64,000 nt of DNA. Source: Thiocystis minor (GTDB lineage Bacteria; Pseudomonadota; Gammaproteobacteria; Chromatiales; Chromatiaceae). The notes beneath the pieces are model-generated. The model saw only the letters and a list, made by a program, of their open reading frames with translations, made no database searches and was not told the origin of the DNA. The stretch is from the NCBI RefSeq assembly GCF_016653465.1, contig NZ_NHSQ01000159.1, positions 1-64,000 of the forward strand. The letters are read 5' to 3'. The position numbers were made by a program, and so were the translations under genes. Positions 43,108 to 52,500 of the stretch are shown here, piece by piece (the stretch's first letter is position 1; every line of letters begins with the position of its first letter).

Positions 43108-43242
43108 ATGACGACACTCTACGAATCCGATTTTTTTGCCTGGACCAATCGACAGGCCGCTCTACTGCGCGCTGGAGACCTCGGCACGGTGGACATCGAA
43201 CGGATTGCCGAGCTGATCGATCCGGATTTCTGGCCTGGTTAA
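43108..43242 (+). pseudogene. truncated DUF29 family protein
   Basis: 44 codons from ATG 43108 read MTTLYESDFFAWTNRQAALLR, the N-terminus of DUF29 proteins (usually about 140-150 aa, with AWxxxQAxLLR). The family then continues with a long helical region that is missing: the frame ends at FWPG and TAA. Only the N-terminal part survives. The function of DUF29 is unknown. It sits between the gltBD terminator and pilU. Confidence 0.65.
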
Positions 43243-43338
43243 GCACTGCGCCCTGAGTCAACAAATCCATCGCCGGAGCTTATCATAGTGACCGAGCCCC
43301 GCCGCCGAGACGGGGCCGGTTTCGCACGCTGTCGTCGC

Positions 43339-43355
43339 GGCGATTGCGAATCGCC
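43339..43355. repeat. inverted repeat GGCGATT-GCG-AATCGCC
   Basis: Seven-base arms at 43339-43345 and 43349-43355 with a 3-base centre, 24 bp before the pilU start. A second hairpin, GCCCCG...CGGGGC, is just upstream (about 43296-43316). Possible operator or leader hairpins. No other gene signal is in 43243-43378. Confidence 0.4.
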
Positions 43356-43378
43356 AATCAGAACCTCCGGAGTACCTC

Positions 43379-44629
43379 ATGGATCGTCAGCAAGCCGCCC
43401 ATTTCATGCTCGAATGTCTGCGCAAGATGATTGCTAAAAAAGGTTCCGACCTCTTCATCTCCGCCGGCTTTCCCCCCGCCTGCAAGATCGACGGTCGCAT
43501 GACGCCCATGAGCAGCCAAATCCTCAGCGGCGAGCAGACCAATGTCCTGGTGCGTTCGATCATGAACGACCGTCAGGTGCGCGACTTCGACGCGCACAAG
43601 GAATGCAACTTCGCGGTCAGCCCTCAGGACATCGGGCGTTTCCGGGTCAATGCCTTCGTGCAGCAGGGGTTGTGCGGCGCGGTGTTGCGGACCATCAACG
43701 CCGGGATTCCGACCCTGGAGGAGTTGAATCTGCCGCATGTGCTGAAAGAGATCGTGATGAACAAGCGCGGTCTGGTGCTGCTGGTCGGCGGGACGGGATC
43801 CGGCAAATCGACCTCGCTGGCGGCTATGCTCGGCCATCGCAACGAACACAGCTATGGCCACATCATCACGATCGAGGATCCGGTCGAGTATGTGCATCCG
43901 CATCGGAACTGTCTCATCACCCAACGCGAGGTCGGCGTCGATACCGAGAGCTGGGATGCCGCGCTGATCAACACGTTGCGTCAGGCCCCGGATGTGATCC
44001 TGATCGGTGAGATCCGCACCCGTGAGACCATGGAGCATGCGATCAATTTTTCCGAAACCGGACACCTCTGTCTGTCGACGCTGCACGCGAACAATGCCAA
44101 TCAGGCACTCGATCGCATCATTAACCTCTTTCCGGAAGAACGCCGGAGTCAGTTGCTGATGGATCTTTCGCTCAATCTCAACGCGGTCATCTCGCAACGT
44201 CTGTTGCCCTGTACCGACGGCGGACGCATCGCGGCGGTCGAGGTCATGATCAATTCGCCGCTGATCCAGGACATGATTTTCAAGGGCGATGTCGGAGGCA
44301 TCAAGAGCATTATGAAAAAGTCCCGCGAACTCGGCATGCAGACCTTCGATATGTCGCTGTTCGATCTCCATGAAGCGGGCAAGATCAATTACGAGGACGC
44401 CCTGCGCAATGCCGATTCCATGAACGGACTGCGCCTGGCGATTAAATTGGAAGGTCGGGAGGCGCGCGGCAAGAACCACTTCGCCGAGACGGATGGCTTG
44501 ACCATGGTCGGCGACGAAGAAGAGGATGTCTTCGACTCGACCCTGTTTGGCGAGGCGCTGCCCGTCTCCCGGATCGAGGAACCGCCGGCGGGTCTCGTCA
44601 ATCCGGCCGGATCGAAAGCGAGACGATAA
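43379..44629 (+). CDS. pilU: PilU-type twitching ATPase with acidic C-terminal tail
   Basis: 416 aa PilT/PilU family. N-terminal PAS-like part KKGSDLFISAGFPPACKIDGRM, Walker A GGTGSGKSTSLAAM, ITIEDPVEYVHPH (Walker B), LIGEIRTRETMEHA and LSTLHANNANQALDRI. HANNANQ is characteristic of PilU rather than PilT. The last 50 residues (GDEEEDVFDSTLFGEALP) are acidic and extend beyond PilT; Pseudomonas PilU also has an extra tail. It powers or assists pilus retraction from the inner membrane. RBS: CTCCGGAG upstream. Confidence 0.92.
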   Translation: MDRQQAAHFMLECLRKMIAKKGSDLFISAGFPPACKIDGRMTPMSSQILSGEQTNVLVRSIMNDRQVRDFDAHKECNFAVSPQDIGRFRVNAFVQQGLCGAVLRTINAGIPTLEELNLPHVLKEIVMNKRGLVLLVGGTGSGKSTSLAAMLGHRNEHSYGHIITIEDPVEYVHPHRNCLITQREVGVDTESWDAALINTLRQAPDVILIGEIRTRETMEHAINFSETGHLCLSTLHANNANQALDRIINLFPEERRSQLLMDLSLNLNAVISQRLLPCTDGGRIAAVEVMINSPLIQDMIFKGDVGGIKSIMKKSRELGMQTFDMSLFDLHEAGKINYEDALRNADSMNGLRLAIKLEGREARGKNHFAETDGLTMVGDEEEDVFDSTLFGEALPVSRIEEPPAGLVNPAGSKARR

Positions 44630-44655
44630 CGCAGTCAACAGGCAGACAGTCACCG

Positions 44656-45711
44656 ATGGACATCAATCCTTATCTCGAAATGATGATCCGCCATAAGGCG
44701 TCGGATCTCTTTTTTACCGCTGGCGCGCCGGTCAAGATCAAGATCGAGGGCGTCATTCGCTCCATCGGGGACACGGTCCTGACGCCGGCATTCTGTCGCG
44801 AGGCGCTGGCGTCCGTGATGGACGAACAGCAACTGCGGGAACTGGAACAGGAGCGTGAACTGGACTTTGCCATCGCCCTGGAGGAGCGCGCCCGTTTTCG
44901 TGTGAATGCCTATTATCAGCGCGGCCAGACCGCCATGGTGCTGCGCTACATTCGCGCCGAGATTCCCACCCTGACCGAGCTTGGCTTACCCCCGCTGCTG
45001 TCCCAACTCATTATGAACCGGCGCGGGATCATCCTCATGGTCGGCGCCACCGGCTCCGGCAAGACCACGACGCTGGCGGCCATGCTCGACCATCGCAACG
45101 CGAGCGCGTCGGGGCATATCATTACGATCGAAGACCCCATCGAATTCGTGCATCCGCACAAGCAGTGCATCATCAGTCAGCGCGAGGTGGGGCTCGATAC
45201 CAAAAGCTATGCCCACGCGCTGAAGAGCGCGCTACGCGAGGCGCCGGACGTCATCCTGATCGGCGAAATCCGCAACCGCGAGACCATGGAAGCGGCGATC
45301 GAGCTGGCGGGAACCGGCCATCTGGCGGTTTCCACGCTGCATGCGAACAACGCGCATCAGGCCATGGAGCGGATCGTCAATCTGTTTCCTCAAGAGATGC
45401 ACAAAACCCTGTTCATGGATCTGTCGATCTACCTCAGGGCCATCCTCTCGCAACGTCTGGTGCGCACCAAGGCCGGGACGCGCCGCGCCGCGATCGAGAC
45501 GCTGGTCAACACGCCCCACATCGCCGATCTCATCCGGGAGGGTCGCGTCGACGCGATCAACGAGGCCATGCAGCAGAGCGGTCACGAAGGAGTCAAGACC
45601 TTCGACGACGCGCTCCTGGAACTCTATCGCGAGGGCGTGATTACCCTGGAAGAGGCGCTGGCCAACGCGGATTCGGCGCCGAACCTGGAGGCGAAGATCC
45701 ACTTCGGTTAG
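44656..45711 (+). CDS. second PilU-type pilus retraction ATPase
   Basis: 351 aa paralogue of the preceding gene, 26 bp downstream. KASDLFFTAGAPVKIKIEG, Walker A GATGSGKTTTLAAM, ITIEDPIEFVHPH, LIGEIRNRETMEAA and STLHANNAHQAMERI are all intact, so it should be an active ATPase. It lacks the acidic tail. HANNAHQ places it nearer PilU than PilT. A classic pilT is not in the window. Its 3' end overlaps gspD (convergent) by 4 bp. Confidence 0.9.
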   Translation: MDINPYLEMMIRHKASDLFFTAGAPVKIKIEGVIRSIGDTVLTPAFCREALASVMDEQQLRELEQERELDFAIALEERARFRVNAYYQRGQTAMVLRYIRAEIPTLTELGLPPLLSQLIMNRRGIILMVGATGSGKTTTLAAMLDHRNASASGHIITIEDPIEFVHPHKQCIISQREVGLDTKSYAHALKSALREAPDVILIGEIRNRETMEAAIELAGTGHLAVSTLHANNAHQAMERIVNLFPQEMHKTLFMDLSIYLRAILSQRLVRTKAGTRRAAIETLVNTPHIADLIREGRVDAINEAMQQSGHEGVKTFDDALLELYREGVITLEEALANADSAPNLEAKIHFG

Positions 45712-47930
45712 AACTTGAAATTCAGACCACGCACCTTGGAGCGAAAGTCTTCCGTGACCGATTCGATGTCCTGGTCGCTTGAGATGACCTTGGGCGTCAG
45801 TACCACGACTAACTCGGTCCGGTCGGCCTGCTTGGTGCGTTCGCCGAAGAGCGCTCCGACAAAAGGCAGACTGTAGAGCCCCGGAACGCCTTGCTTGCCA
45901 TCGGTGCGCTGGTCCTGGATGAGTCCGCCGAGCACCACCGCCTGATTGGAACGTACCGCCACCGAGCTGGTGATGTTACGGGTTTGGAAGGTCGGCGAAT
46001 CGAGAGAGGAACTTTTGGTTGGCGCTACCGTGCTGACCTCCTGCTCGATCTCCATCTGGACAAGCCCGCCCGGAGTGACACGCGGTTTGACCGACAGCAT
46101 CACTCCAGTATCCCGGTATTCGATGGTGTTAATCACGCGATCCGTCGTCGAGGTGCTTTGCTGTTGCGAAGTCGCCACGGGGACTTCCTGGCCGACCTGT
46201 ATTTTCGCGGTTTGGTTGTCCAACACCATGACGGATGGGGAAGACAGGACATTGACGAGATTCTCGCCCGCCAGGGCGCTTAAGGTGGCGCGAATGGTTC
46301 CGGGGTTCGAGATCAAGGCCCAGTTGAATCCGGGAAACGAGGTCTTGATGCCCGCCGTGGTTGCATCGTCGAGACTGCCGTCGAGCGAAGCAAAGGCTTT
46401 GCCTTTAACCGAGGGACCAAAGAGTTCCCACTGGACGCCGTACTGGAGATTGCCAGTGAGTGTGATTTCGACAATGGTTGCCTCGACCAAAACCTGAAGC
46501 GGTACGATATCGAGTTGCTTTAAAGCATCCAGTATTTTCTTGAAATCACGCGGATTGGATCTGACCAATAAAGAGTTGTTGACGGCATCGGCGACGATAC
46601 TGACGCTCGAGGACAGCTCGATTTCGCGCGATGAAGCCTTCAGGGGTTGATTGGATTGACTGCTATCGGAATCCGTATTGGTGGCATCCGTTGTCTTATT
46701 CCTGGATCCGATGCTCGAATTCTTGGATCCGATGCTCGAACGCTCGAGTCCAGGTGCGACGCTGCCCTTGGACTGATTGCGGTCGCTACTGCTCTCGCCA
46801 CCGAACAATTCGGAGAGGATGTCGGCAAGCGCTCCGGCGTCTCCGTGCTTGACACGATAGACAAACAGACGTTCCGCGGCATCGCCGCTGGCTTCCGCCA
46901 TATCCAGCCGTTCGATCCAGTTGCGGGCCTGTTGGATGTAACTCTCCTGCGGAGAGACGACTAATAGAGCATTGGCGCTTTCGATCGGGACGAACCGGAA
47001 GAGCCCTTTGAGCGGATTGTTTCCGCCCTCGTCGGCCAGCAGGCTTTGAAGTTGTGTCACGACTTCGTTGGATTTGGCGAATTCAAGGACAAAAAAACCA
47101 ACCGAGAGCCCGGACATCCAATCCACATCGAAGACCCGAATGGTATCGAGCAGATTCCCCATCTCAGGGCTGGTTCCCGCGATCACCACCAGGTTACGCA
47201 GATTATCGATCCGAATGACGCTGCCTTCCGGCGCCAATGGTTGAAGGATGCTACTCATTTCCTCGGCGCCAATGTAGCGCAGCGGGACGACCTGAATACT
47301 GTAGCCTTGAGGAAGCGCTCGCGTTGACTCGCCAAGCTGTGGAACCACTTTTCCTTGCATGGCATTGGCGATCGGCACGACTTCGTAGGTGCCGTCGCGA
47401 AAAACGATGGCCGCATTATTCATCCGCAGCAAGGTTTCCAGGGTCGGGATGAGATGCTCGCGTCGTAATGGCCGTCCGGTCTGCAAGGAGGTGACCCCCT
47501 GAACCGACGGGTGAAGGACATAGTTGACCTTCAATAAATCTCCCAGGATAACCTTGACGACCTCGCGGATATCGGTGCCGTCGAAATTCAGGGTCACATC
47601 GCCGGGTGTGGTATCGACGCTGGGTGGCGTGACCTTACGGACAAAGGTGCCGGTTCCTCTTTGCAGCGAATCGACGGTTTTCGGCGCCAGTGCATCGTCA
47701 CCGCCAAGCGCGATGGTCTCGGCGCCCATGCCGCCACGTTCTTTGAATGCATCCCGCTTGAGTGCCTGATCGCGATCGACGATGTGTCCCGCTGGATCGC
47801 CAACTTTGACGGTCGGATCCCAATAACTGCGTTCGCATGCGCTCAGGTAAAGTGTCAGACCGACCAGCACGATGGCTCGCAGCCAGCGTCCGTCCTGGAT
47901 TTGGCGGAGATGGTAAGTGTTGGAATACAT
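45708..47930 (-). CDS. gspD: type II secretion secretin GspD (lipoprotein form)
   Basis: 740 aa. The N-terminus ends in the lipobox LYLSAC, so this secretin is probably lipidated, as in Xanthomonas and Pseudomonas Xps/Hxc-like systems. N0 (VTLNFDGTDIREVVKVIL), N1-N3 and the secretin domain (VPVATSQQQSTST, VPGLYSLPFVGALFG) are recognisable. The N3 region includes a Ser/Asn-rich loop with a 7-residue tandem repeat (SSIGSKN/SSIGSRN). Last gene of the operon. GAGG precedes the start. Confidence 0.94.
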   Translation of the reverse strand: MYSNTYHLRQIQDGRWLRAIVLVGLTLYLSACERSYWDPTVKVGDPAGHIVDRDQALKRDAFKERGGMGAETIALGGDDALAPKTVDSLQRGTGTFVRKVTPPSVDTTPGDVTLNFDGTDIREVVKVILGDLLKVNYVLHPSVQGVTSLQTGRPLRREHLIPTLETLLRMNNAAIVFRDGTYEVVPIANAMQGKVVPQLGESTRALPQGYSIQVVPLRYIGAEEMSSILQPLAPEGSVIRIDNLRNLVVIAGTSPEMGNLLDTIRVFDVDWMSGLSVGFFVLEFAKSNEVVTQLQSLLADEGGNNPLKGLFRFVPIESANALLVVSPQESYIQQARNWIERLDMAEASGDAAERLFVYRVKHGDAGALADILSELFGGESSSDRNQSKGSVAPGLERSSIGSKNSSIGSRNKTTDATNTDSDSSQSNQPLKASSREIELSSSVSIVADAVNNSLLVRSNPRDFKKILDALKQLDIVPLQVLVEATIVEITLTGNLQYGVQWELFGPSVKGKAFASLDGSLDDATTAGIKTSFPGFNWALISNPGTIRATLSALAGENLVNVLSSPSVMVLDNQTAKIQVGQEVPVATSQQQSTSTTDRVINTIEYRDTGVMLSVKPRVTPGGLVQMEIEQEVSTVAPTKSSSLDSPTFQTRNITSSVAVRSNQAVVLGGLIQDQRTDGKQGVPGLYSLPFVGALFGERTKQADRTELVVVLTPKVISSDQDIESVTEDFRSKVRGLNFKF

Positions 47931-47965
47931 TGGGCCTCGATATTGGACGGTCGCCGCATCACGAG

Positions 47966-48547
47966 CTATCGATCAATGACTGGGGGTTCCGCGCGTGCTG
48001 GTGCCCTGGATGGGCGCCGCGGGATCGGCGTCGGTGCTGTCGGGGTTGCTTTGCTATAGTCGCGCAATATTAGCGCATACTCTTCACCCTGTCGCTCCAA
48101 TAGGACACGGTCCTCTAGAATGTCGCGGACAGACCACCCTTCGAGATCGTCACCGATGCGCAGACGCCGCAGGTTTGGTTGATTGGGATCCTTTACCCAA
48201 GCGGATACGATCATCGGCGTGAGCATCACGGCACTTAAATCCAGGGTATCCAATTCAACGCTCGTCCCTGGATCAGCCGTTGCCGGCGGTGATTCATCCG
48301 GGGGCGGTTCGGGTTTTCGGTCAGGCCGGAACAGCGGACGCTCGATGATACTCGCGAAATTGTCTCTGTCGTCGGGTGGTTTTAAGTTGGCCAGAGGATC
48401 CTGTCCCGGTTTTCCTGTCGTGCCTTCGTCCGCGGCCGATGTCTCATCAAGGCCGGCACTCGAGAGAGGTGGAGGCCAATCTTTCCACTGCAGGATTAGG
48501 AGCGCTAGCAGCGCTAATGTGAGCATGCCAGGCAGAATCTTCGTCAA
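47966..48547 (-). CDS. type II secretion protein GspN/GspC-like (XpsN type)
   Basis: 193 aa: one N-terminal membrane helix, a Pro-rich linker, then an HR-like domain LSAVMLTPMIVSAWVKDP...LRRLRIGDDLEGWSVRDILEDRVLLERQGEEYAL. This matches the periplasmic homology region of GspC and XpsN, which contacts the secretin. Position between gspM and gspD is that of xpsN. No PDZ domain or coiled-coil follows. Confidence 0.8.
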   Translation of the reverse strand: MTKILPGMLTLALLALLILQWKDWPPPLSSAGLDETSAADEGTTGKPGQDPLANLKPPDDRDNFASIIERPLFRPDRKPEPPPDESPPATADPGTSVELDTLDLSAVMLTPMIVSAWVKDPNQPNLRRLRIGDDLEGWSVRDILEDRVLLERQGEEYALILRDYSKATPTAPTPIPRRPSRAPARAEPPVIDR

Positions 48548-49161
48548 GTGTCACCTCCGGCGAGCGCAAAGCCAAAAATATCCAGCCTGACCGTCAATTC
48601 TCCGGCCGGATTCGTCGGTGCGCGACGCATGATCCGGCCATTCGCATTCTGCGTTGGAAGCTGCGGGCGCGCCGAGGAACGAACCGATATCTGCTCCACG
48701 AAAAGGAAGGGACGGGCTTGCTCGAGCTGAAGCAGTACATCGAGCAGCGCCTCGGTCGTGCCCTGAATCTGGGTGCGAACACGCACAATTGGCGGATCCT
48801 GGTTTTTGTCTTCCGGAAGCAGCTGGGTACTGACTAACCGGCCCTTGGCGGCCACCACGATTTCCTGAACCTGGCTTTGGAGTTGGGCTCCGGCGAGCGA
48901 GGGTGTTGGCGCCTTGAAATAAAATTCTTTAAAGGCTTCATTCTTCCGCACGCGTTCCAATTCAGCGTTTAGACTGGGTAGCGTTTGCACCAACCGCCGA
49001 TAGCGGGTCAGTTGTTCTTCGCTGGTGGCAATGCGCTGGTCCAGACTCGCGAGCTTGTTCGCCCATGGAATCATGATGCCCGCGAGGAGCGTCAGCGGAA
49101 CCATGACCACGAGCATCCAGACGAGTGCGCAGAAGATCCTTGGAGAAGGATTTGGCATCAA
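48544..49161 (-). CDS. gspM: type II secretion protein GspM
   Basis: 205 aa with one membrane helix (about 12-32), a coiled-coil and a ferredoxin-like periplasmic domain of the GspM_b (XpsM/PilO-like) type: LLPEDKNQDPPIVRVRTQIQGTTEALLDVLLQLEQARPFLFVEQISV. It overlaps its neighbours by 4 bases on both sides, as expected for coupled T2SS genes. Partner of GspL. Confidence 0.88.
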   Translation of the reverse strand: MMPNPSPRIFCALVWMLVVMVPLTLLAGIMIPWANKLASLDQRIATSEEQLTRYRRLVQTLPSLNAELERVRKNEAFKEFYFKAPTPSLAGAQLQSQVQEIVVAAKGRLVSTQLLPEDKNQDPPIVRVRTQIQGTTEALLDVLLQLEQARPFLFVEQISVRSSARPQLPTQNANGRIMRRAPTNPAGELTVRLDIFGFALAGGDT

Positions 49162-50258
49162 TCTTCCCCCTGATTGGTAAAACGGAATGAAATATTGAAG
49201 CGTTCCCCGCCGGTGCGGGCGATTTGCGTGACTGGGGACTTAAACGTAACGCCATCAATTCCGGGTGCCTGTTCGAGGATGGCGATCAGGGCCGTTGCCT
49301 GTCCCGATTCGCCGCGCAGATCGACCTGACCCTGGTTGTATTCAAAACTCTGAATCCAGGTGTCATCTGGGAGACGGTCAGTCAGTTCGCGCAGCATTTT
49401 CAGAATTGGCGGCTGATCCCACTTTTGTTGGAGAACCGCGGTGCTGCCCCGGCGGGCCTGTTCCAGCTCCTGACGCAATTCATCGACGGCAACGGCTTGG
49501 GCACGGGTGTTGCGCACCTCCGTCTCCAATGCCTGGGCGATGCGGTTCTTTTGCCACACCGGGGTCAGTAGAATGCTCAGGGCCAACAGAAACGCCATGA
49601 TGGCCAATACACCGTTCATGCCGAATGCATGTTTGCGACGGCTTGGACGCTCCTGCAATGGCAGCAGATTGGCGCGTGGCCAGGCGCCCCGCCAACTGAT
49701 CCGATCAATCGGCGAGCCTGCATCGGCCATGCGTTTGATCCAGCCCTCAAGACGATCACGTCGACAAAGCACCAGGTCGAGGGTTACGCGGCTGGCTTGT
49801 TTGGAGCCGGGCTGAAGCGTGTAATCGAAGACGACTTCCTGTGCCTGAAAGGGCGAGAGACGATCCAGTTCGTGTTGCAGTACCTGATGCAGATTGCTTC
49901 GCACCTGAGCGGGAAACGAGACGGTTCTGGTCAGAATGGCATCTTGGGGCAGCAAAAGGACCGTCGTATGTTCATGTTCCCTACCCCGTTCATCGACAAC
50001 GCCAGGCAAGGGCGTGGTGGCGTTGAGATCGAATTCTCCGATGGCCTCTTGTTCCTGGCCGGTCGCTAGAAATAAATGCCCCGTCGCGGCATCGACCTCG
50101 ACAATCAGACGCCGATTGCGATGCGCGAGAGCTTGCCTGACGAACGTCGGCAGGCAAACCGCAAGCCGCTCCAGGAGATCCTGGAGCCCTTCGGGGGTGG
50201 CTGGTCCCGTTCGGGGCAGACCCTGGAAAAGGCGGTTCAAACGATCAGTGAGCGTCAT
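49158..50258 (-). CDS. gspL: type II secretion protein GspL (PilN-domain type)
   Basis: 366 aa. The N-terminal cytoplasmic part binds GspE (actin-like remnant with VLLLPQDAILTRTVSFPAQVRSNLHQVLQHELDRLSPF). One membrane helix (MNGVLAIMAFLLALSILL) is followed by a PilN-like periplasmic domain (LRELTDRLPDDTWIQSFEYNQGQVDLRGES). Fused architecture equals PilM plus PilN. The 153-bp gap to gspK shows nothing else. Confidence 0.9.
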   Translation of the reverse strand: MTLTDRLNRLFQGLPRTGPATPEGLQDLLERLAVCLPTFVRQALAHRNRRLIVEVDAATGHLFLATGQEQEAIGEFDLNATTPLPGVVDERGREHEHTTVLLLPQDAILTRTVSFPAQVRSNLHQVLQHELDRLSPFQAQEVVFDYTLQPGSKQASRVTLDLVLCRRDRLEGWIKRMADAGSPIDRISWRGAWPRANLLPLQERPSRRKHAFGMNGVLAIMAFLLALSILLTPVWQKNRIAQALETEVRNTRAQAVAVDELRQELEQARRGSTAVLQQKWDQPPILKMLRELTDRLPDDTWIQSFEYNQGQVDLRGESGQATALIAILEQAPGIDGVTFKSPVTQIARTGGERFNISFRFTNQGED

Positions 50259-50411
50259 GAGCGGAATGCGGCTCCAAACAGAACTTGAACAGGGTTTTGG
50301 CGATGGCTCGTGAGCGTTCGCGATGATCGAAACCGCACCTAATGTGTACTGCGCCGTTGCGAGCGATCCGCCAGGTTCGCCAGCATACAGGATCGTTCAG
50401 GTCGACTCGGT

Positions 50412-51362
50412 TTAACCATTCTCTGACTCTAAGGGCGGAGCGGATGAGGCTTTGGAATCGAGTCCGAAACGCCGCCAGTGAACCAGATAAGGCGGTTGCT
50501 GACCAGGCATCAGTTCCATCAGCGCTTCCATACGACGTCCCGGTTGTCCGCTCAATTGTTCGGTCACCTGGATGCGATAGAGCGGTCCGCCACGATCCAG
50601 TGTGAGCGGTCCTTGCGCACCGGGAACGGTCGTCGAATCCCGCTCGGCAATCTGAAGTTGGGCATCCTCCAGCGAGAGCCCCTGAGTCGCGGCAAGGACG
50701 GCAGGGGAAGCAAACTCGATGACCAGGCTTTCTCCCTCGCCTGCGAGGGTGACCTCTGGAGCCAGCCGCCGGTAGACATCCTGGGTCATCCCGAAAACCT
50801 GTCGTAATTCTTCGATGGCGATAAAGGGTTCATCCTTGGCGCCGAAAGCGATCCCCGCGTTTTGATAGTCGCCATCTTCCGCGCCGTTGAGCAGCACGAG
50901 ATCGTCCTCGTCGCGCCAGTCGACGATGGCTGCCGCCAGCGGTTCCGCTTGATCCTCGGGTACCTGAAGCACCTCCAGCAGGGTGGCAAGCAGTGCCGGC
51001 TCGGCCTGATTCAGATTGATCCGGGACAGCTCATTAAACACCGAGATCGTCATTTCCGCGCCTGCGAAATGCCAGATTCGCGGCGAGCCATTCGGCCGCC
51101 AAACCGACATTTTCGCCTCTTCGTCATCTGCGGGCGACGGCGATTCGTCCGGAGCGGAGTCGAGGGACATGAACTGTAAGGCCGTATACGCGATCGCGGC
51201 ATCGCTCAAGACTCGGAAACGGGTTTCCGCGACATGATTGTCGGTCAGTGCGATTTCGGTGCGCTGGACGGCGGTCATGCTGACCGCCATGACCGTGAGC
51301 AGGGTCAGTACCCACATGACCAGCATCAAGGCAATGCCGCGTTGGCGAGTCGGGTGAGGCAT
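50412..51362 (-). CDS. gspK: type II secretion minor pseudopilin GspK
   Basis: 316 aa. The start 51362 overlaps the gspJ stop by one base (TGATG), which fixes it. The prepilin-like N-terminus QRGIALMLVMWVLTLLTV lacks the +5 glutamate, as GspK usually does. Then a large globular domain with SRINLNQAEPALLATLLEV and DWRDEDDLVLLNGAED (calcium-type loop). Tip of the pseudopilus with I and J. Confidence 0.92.
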   Translation of the reverse strand: MPHPTRQRGIALMLVMWVLTLLTVMAVSMTAVQRTEIALTDNHVAETRFRVLSDAAIAYTALQFMSLDSAPDESPSPADDEEAKMSVWRPNGSPRIWHFAGAEMTISVFNELSRINLNQAEPALLATLLEVLQVPEDQAEPLAAAIVDWRDEDDLVLLNGAEDGDYQNAGIAFGAKDEPFIAIEELRQVFGMTQDVYRRLAPEVTLAGEGESLVIEFASPAVLAATQGLSLEDAQLQIAERDSTTVPGAQGPLTLDRGGPLYRIQVTEQLSGQPGRRMEALMELMPGQQPPYLVHWRRFGLDSKASSAPPLESENG

Positions 51363-52069
51363 CAGCTTGGTTGTGCTGGAAGGGCGATGACGAGATCGGG
51401 CCATGCTCGGGAGATCGTGGTCAGACGGATGCGTATTTTGATCGGTAAACTCGATTGATCGAACCAGTCCGGATGCCAGTCGGGGTCCGTCTCTTCATCG
51501 CGAACGCCATAGTAGGCGATGTCGAAAGCATCGATCTTTTCAACCAATAGGGTCCGACCGAAGGCCCCATCGGCGGCATCCATTTCGGATGGAAGGTCGT
51601 TCATCGACATGGTCTGGTCTTTTTCCAGTGGCTCCCAGGGTGGGAACTCGTCGCCGCCCTCCAGGATCTCCGGGTGCAACAGCCAGCGCGTCAGGATGAG
51701 TGCGTGATCGTCCCCTTGGTCTTCAAGCGTCAGACGGAGAATATAGAGGCCGGAAACGCCGACATGTTGCGACAAGGGTGCGGTAAATTCGATCTGTTGC
51801 GCATCTCCGCCGAAAATCACGACCGATTCGGCATCGATGGTGGTGGTCACGAACCGGGCCTGACTCAGGGTGCGGCTCAAAAAGCCATGCGCGAGACGGA
51901 GTGCGCCAACTTGCTCGGCGGAGGCATTGATGCTTTCCCAGGTGCGCGAGCCGAGGCGGAGTCCCGAAAACAGCAGTAGAGTAATCAGGCTGATCATGGC
52001 CAAGGCAATCAAAAGCTCGACCAGGGTGAAGCCGTGGATCTGTTTCGCTTGCCGCGCTGAGCGAATCAT
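51362..52069 (-). CDS. gspJ: type II secretion minor pseudopilin GspJ
   Basis: 235 aa. Prepilin cleavage site HGFTLVELLIALAMISLITLLLFSGLRLG, then beta-rich domain (LSQARFVTTTIDAESVVIFGG). Overlaps gspI by 4 bases. Confidence 0.92.
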   Translation of the reverse strand: MIRSARQAKQIHGFTLVELLIALAMISLITLLLFSGLRLGSRTWESINASAEQVGALRLAHGFLSRTLSQARFVTTTIDAESVVIFGGDAQQIEFTAPLSQHVGVSGLYILRLTLEDQGDDHALILTRWLLHPEILEGGDEFPPWEPLEKDQTMSMNDLPSEMDAADGAFGRTLLVEKIDAFDIAYYGVRDEETDPDWHPDWFDQSSLPIKIRIRLTTISRAWPDLVIALPAQPS

Positions 52070-52500
52070 TCGACGAGTGACCTATCGTCCCGTTCGCCGA
52101 GACGCAGGGTGGAGACGGTCAAGCGGCGAACTTGACCGGTATCCTGCCAGAGAGCGGTCGCATTCACGCGGTACGGAGTGGACGGCAACTCCAATTGCCC
52201 TAAGTGAAGTCCAGAGGTGATGACTCCCTCCGTGAACTCGAACGGTGTCATGGTCACCTCCCAAGCGAAGCCGTCCTCGGTTTCGCCCGAAAAAGCGCCT
52301 TCCTCTAATGGAACCTCGACACCGACAGCGGCGAGCTTTGACTCGACAAGCGATGCCGCTTGACTGTACCGGGACGAAACGATGGTGGCCAGGCTCGCGC
52401 GGGAAAAGATTTCCATGAGCGCGCCCAGCGTGATGGCCAGGATCGCGAACGCCACCAAGACCTCCAGTAGCGAGAAGCCACGCTGACGGTGGATGTTCAA
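52066..52500 (-). CDS. gspI: type II secretion minor pseudopilin GspI
   Basis: 144 aa. Prepilin N-terminus QRGFSLLEVLVAFAILAITLGALMEIFS with +5 glutamate. Short globular part (ASLVESKLAAVGVEVPLEEG). Overlaps gspH by 4 bases. Confidence 0.92.
   Translation of the reverse strand: MNIHRQRGFSLLEVLVAFAILAITLGALMEIFSRASLATIVSSRYSQAASLVESKLAAVGVEVPLEEGAFSGETEDGFAWEVTMTPFEFTEGVITSGLHLGQLELPSTPYRVNATALWQDTGQVRRLTVSTLRLGERDDRSLVE

Noticed and set aside
43032-43256. 74-aa frame across the gltD terminator
   Set aside because: It runs through the terminator hairpin and over the DUF29 fragment in another frame.
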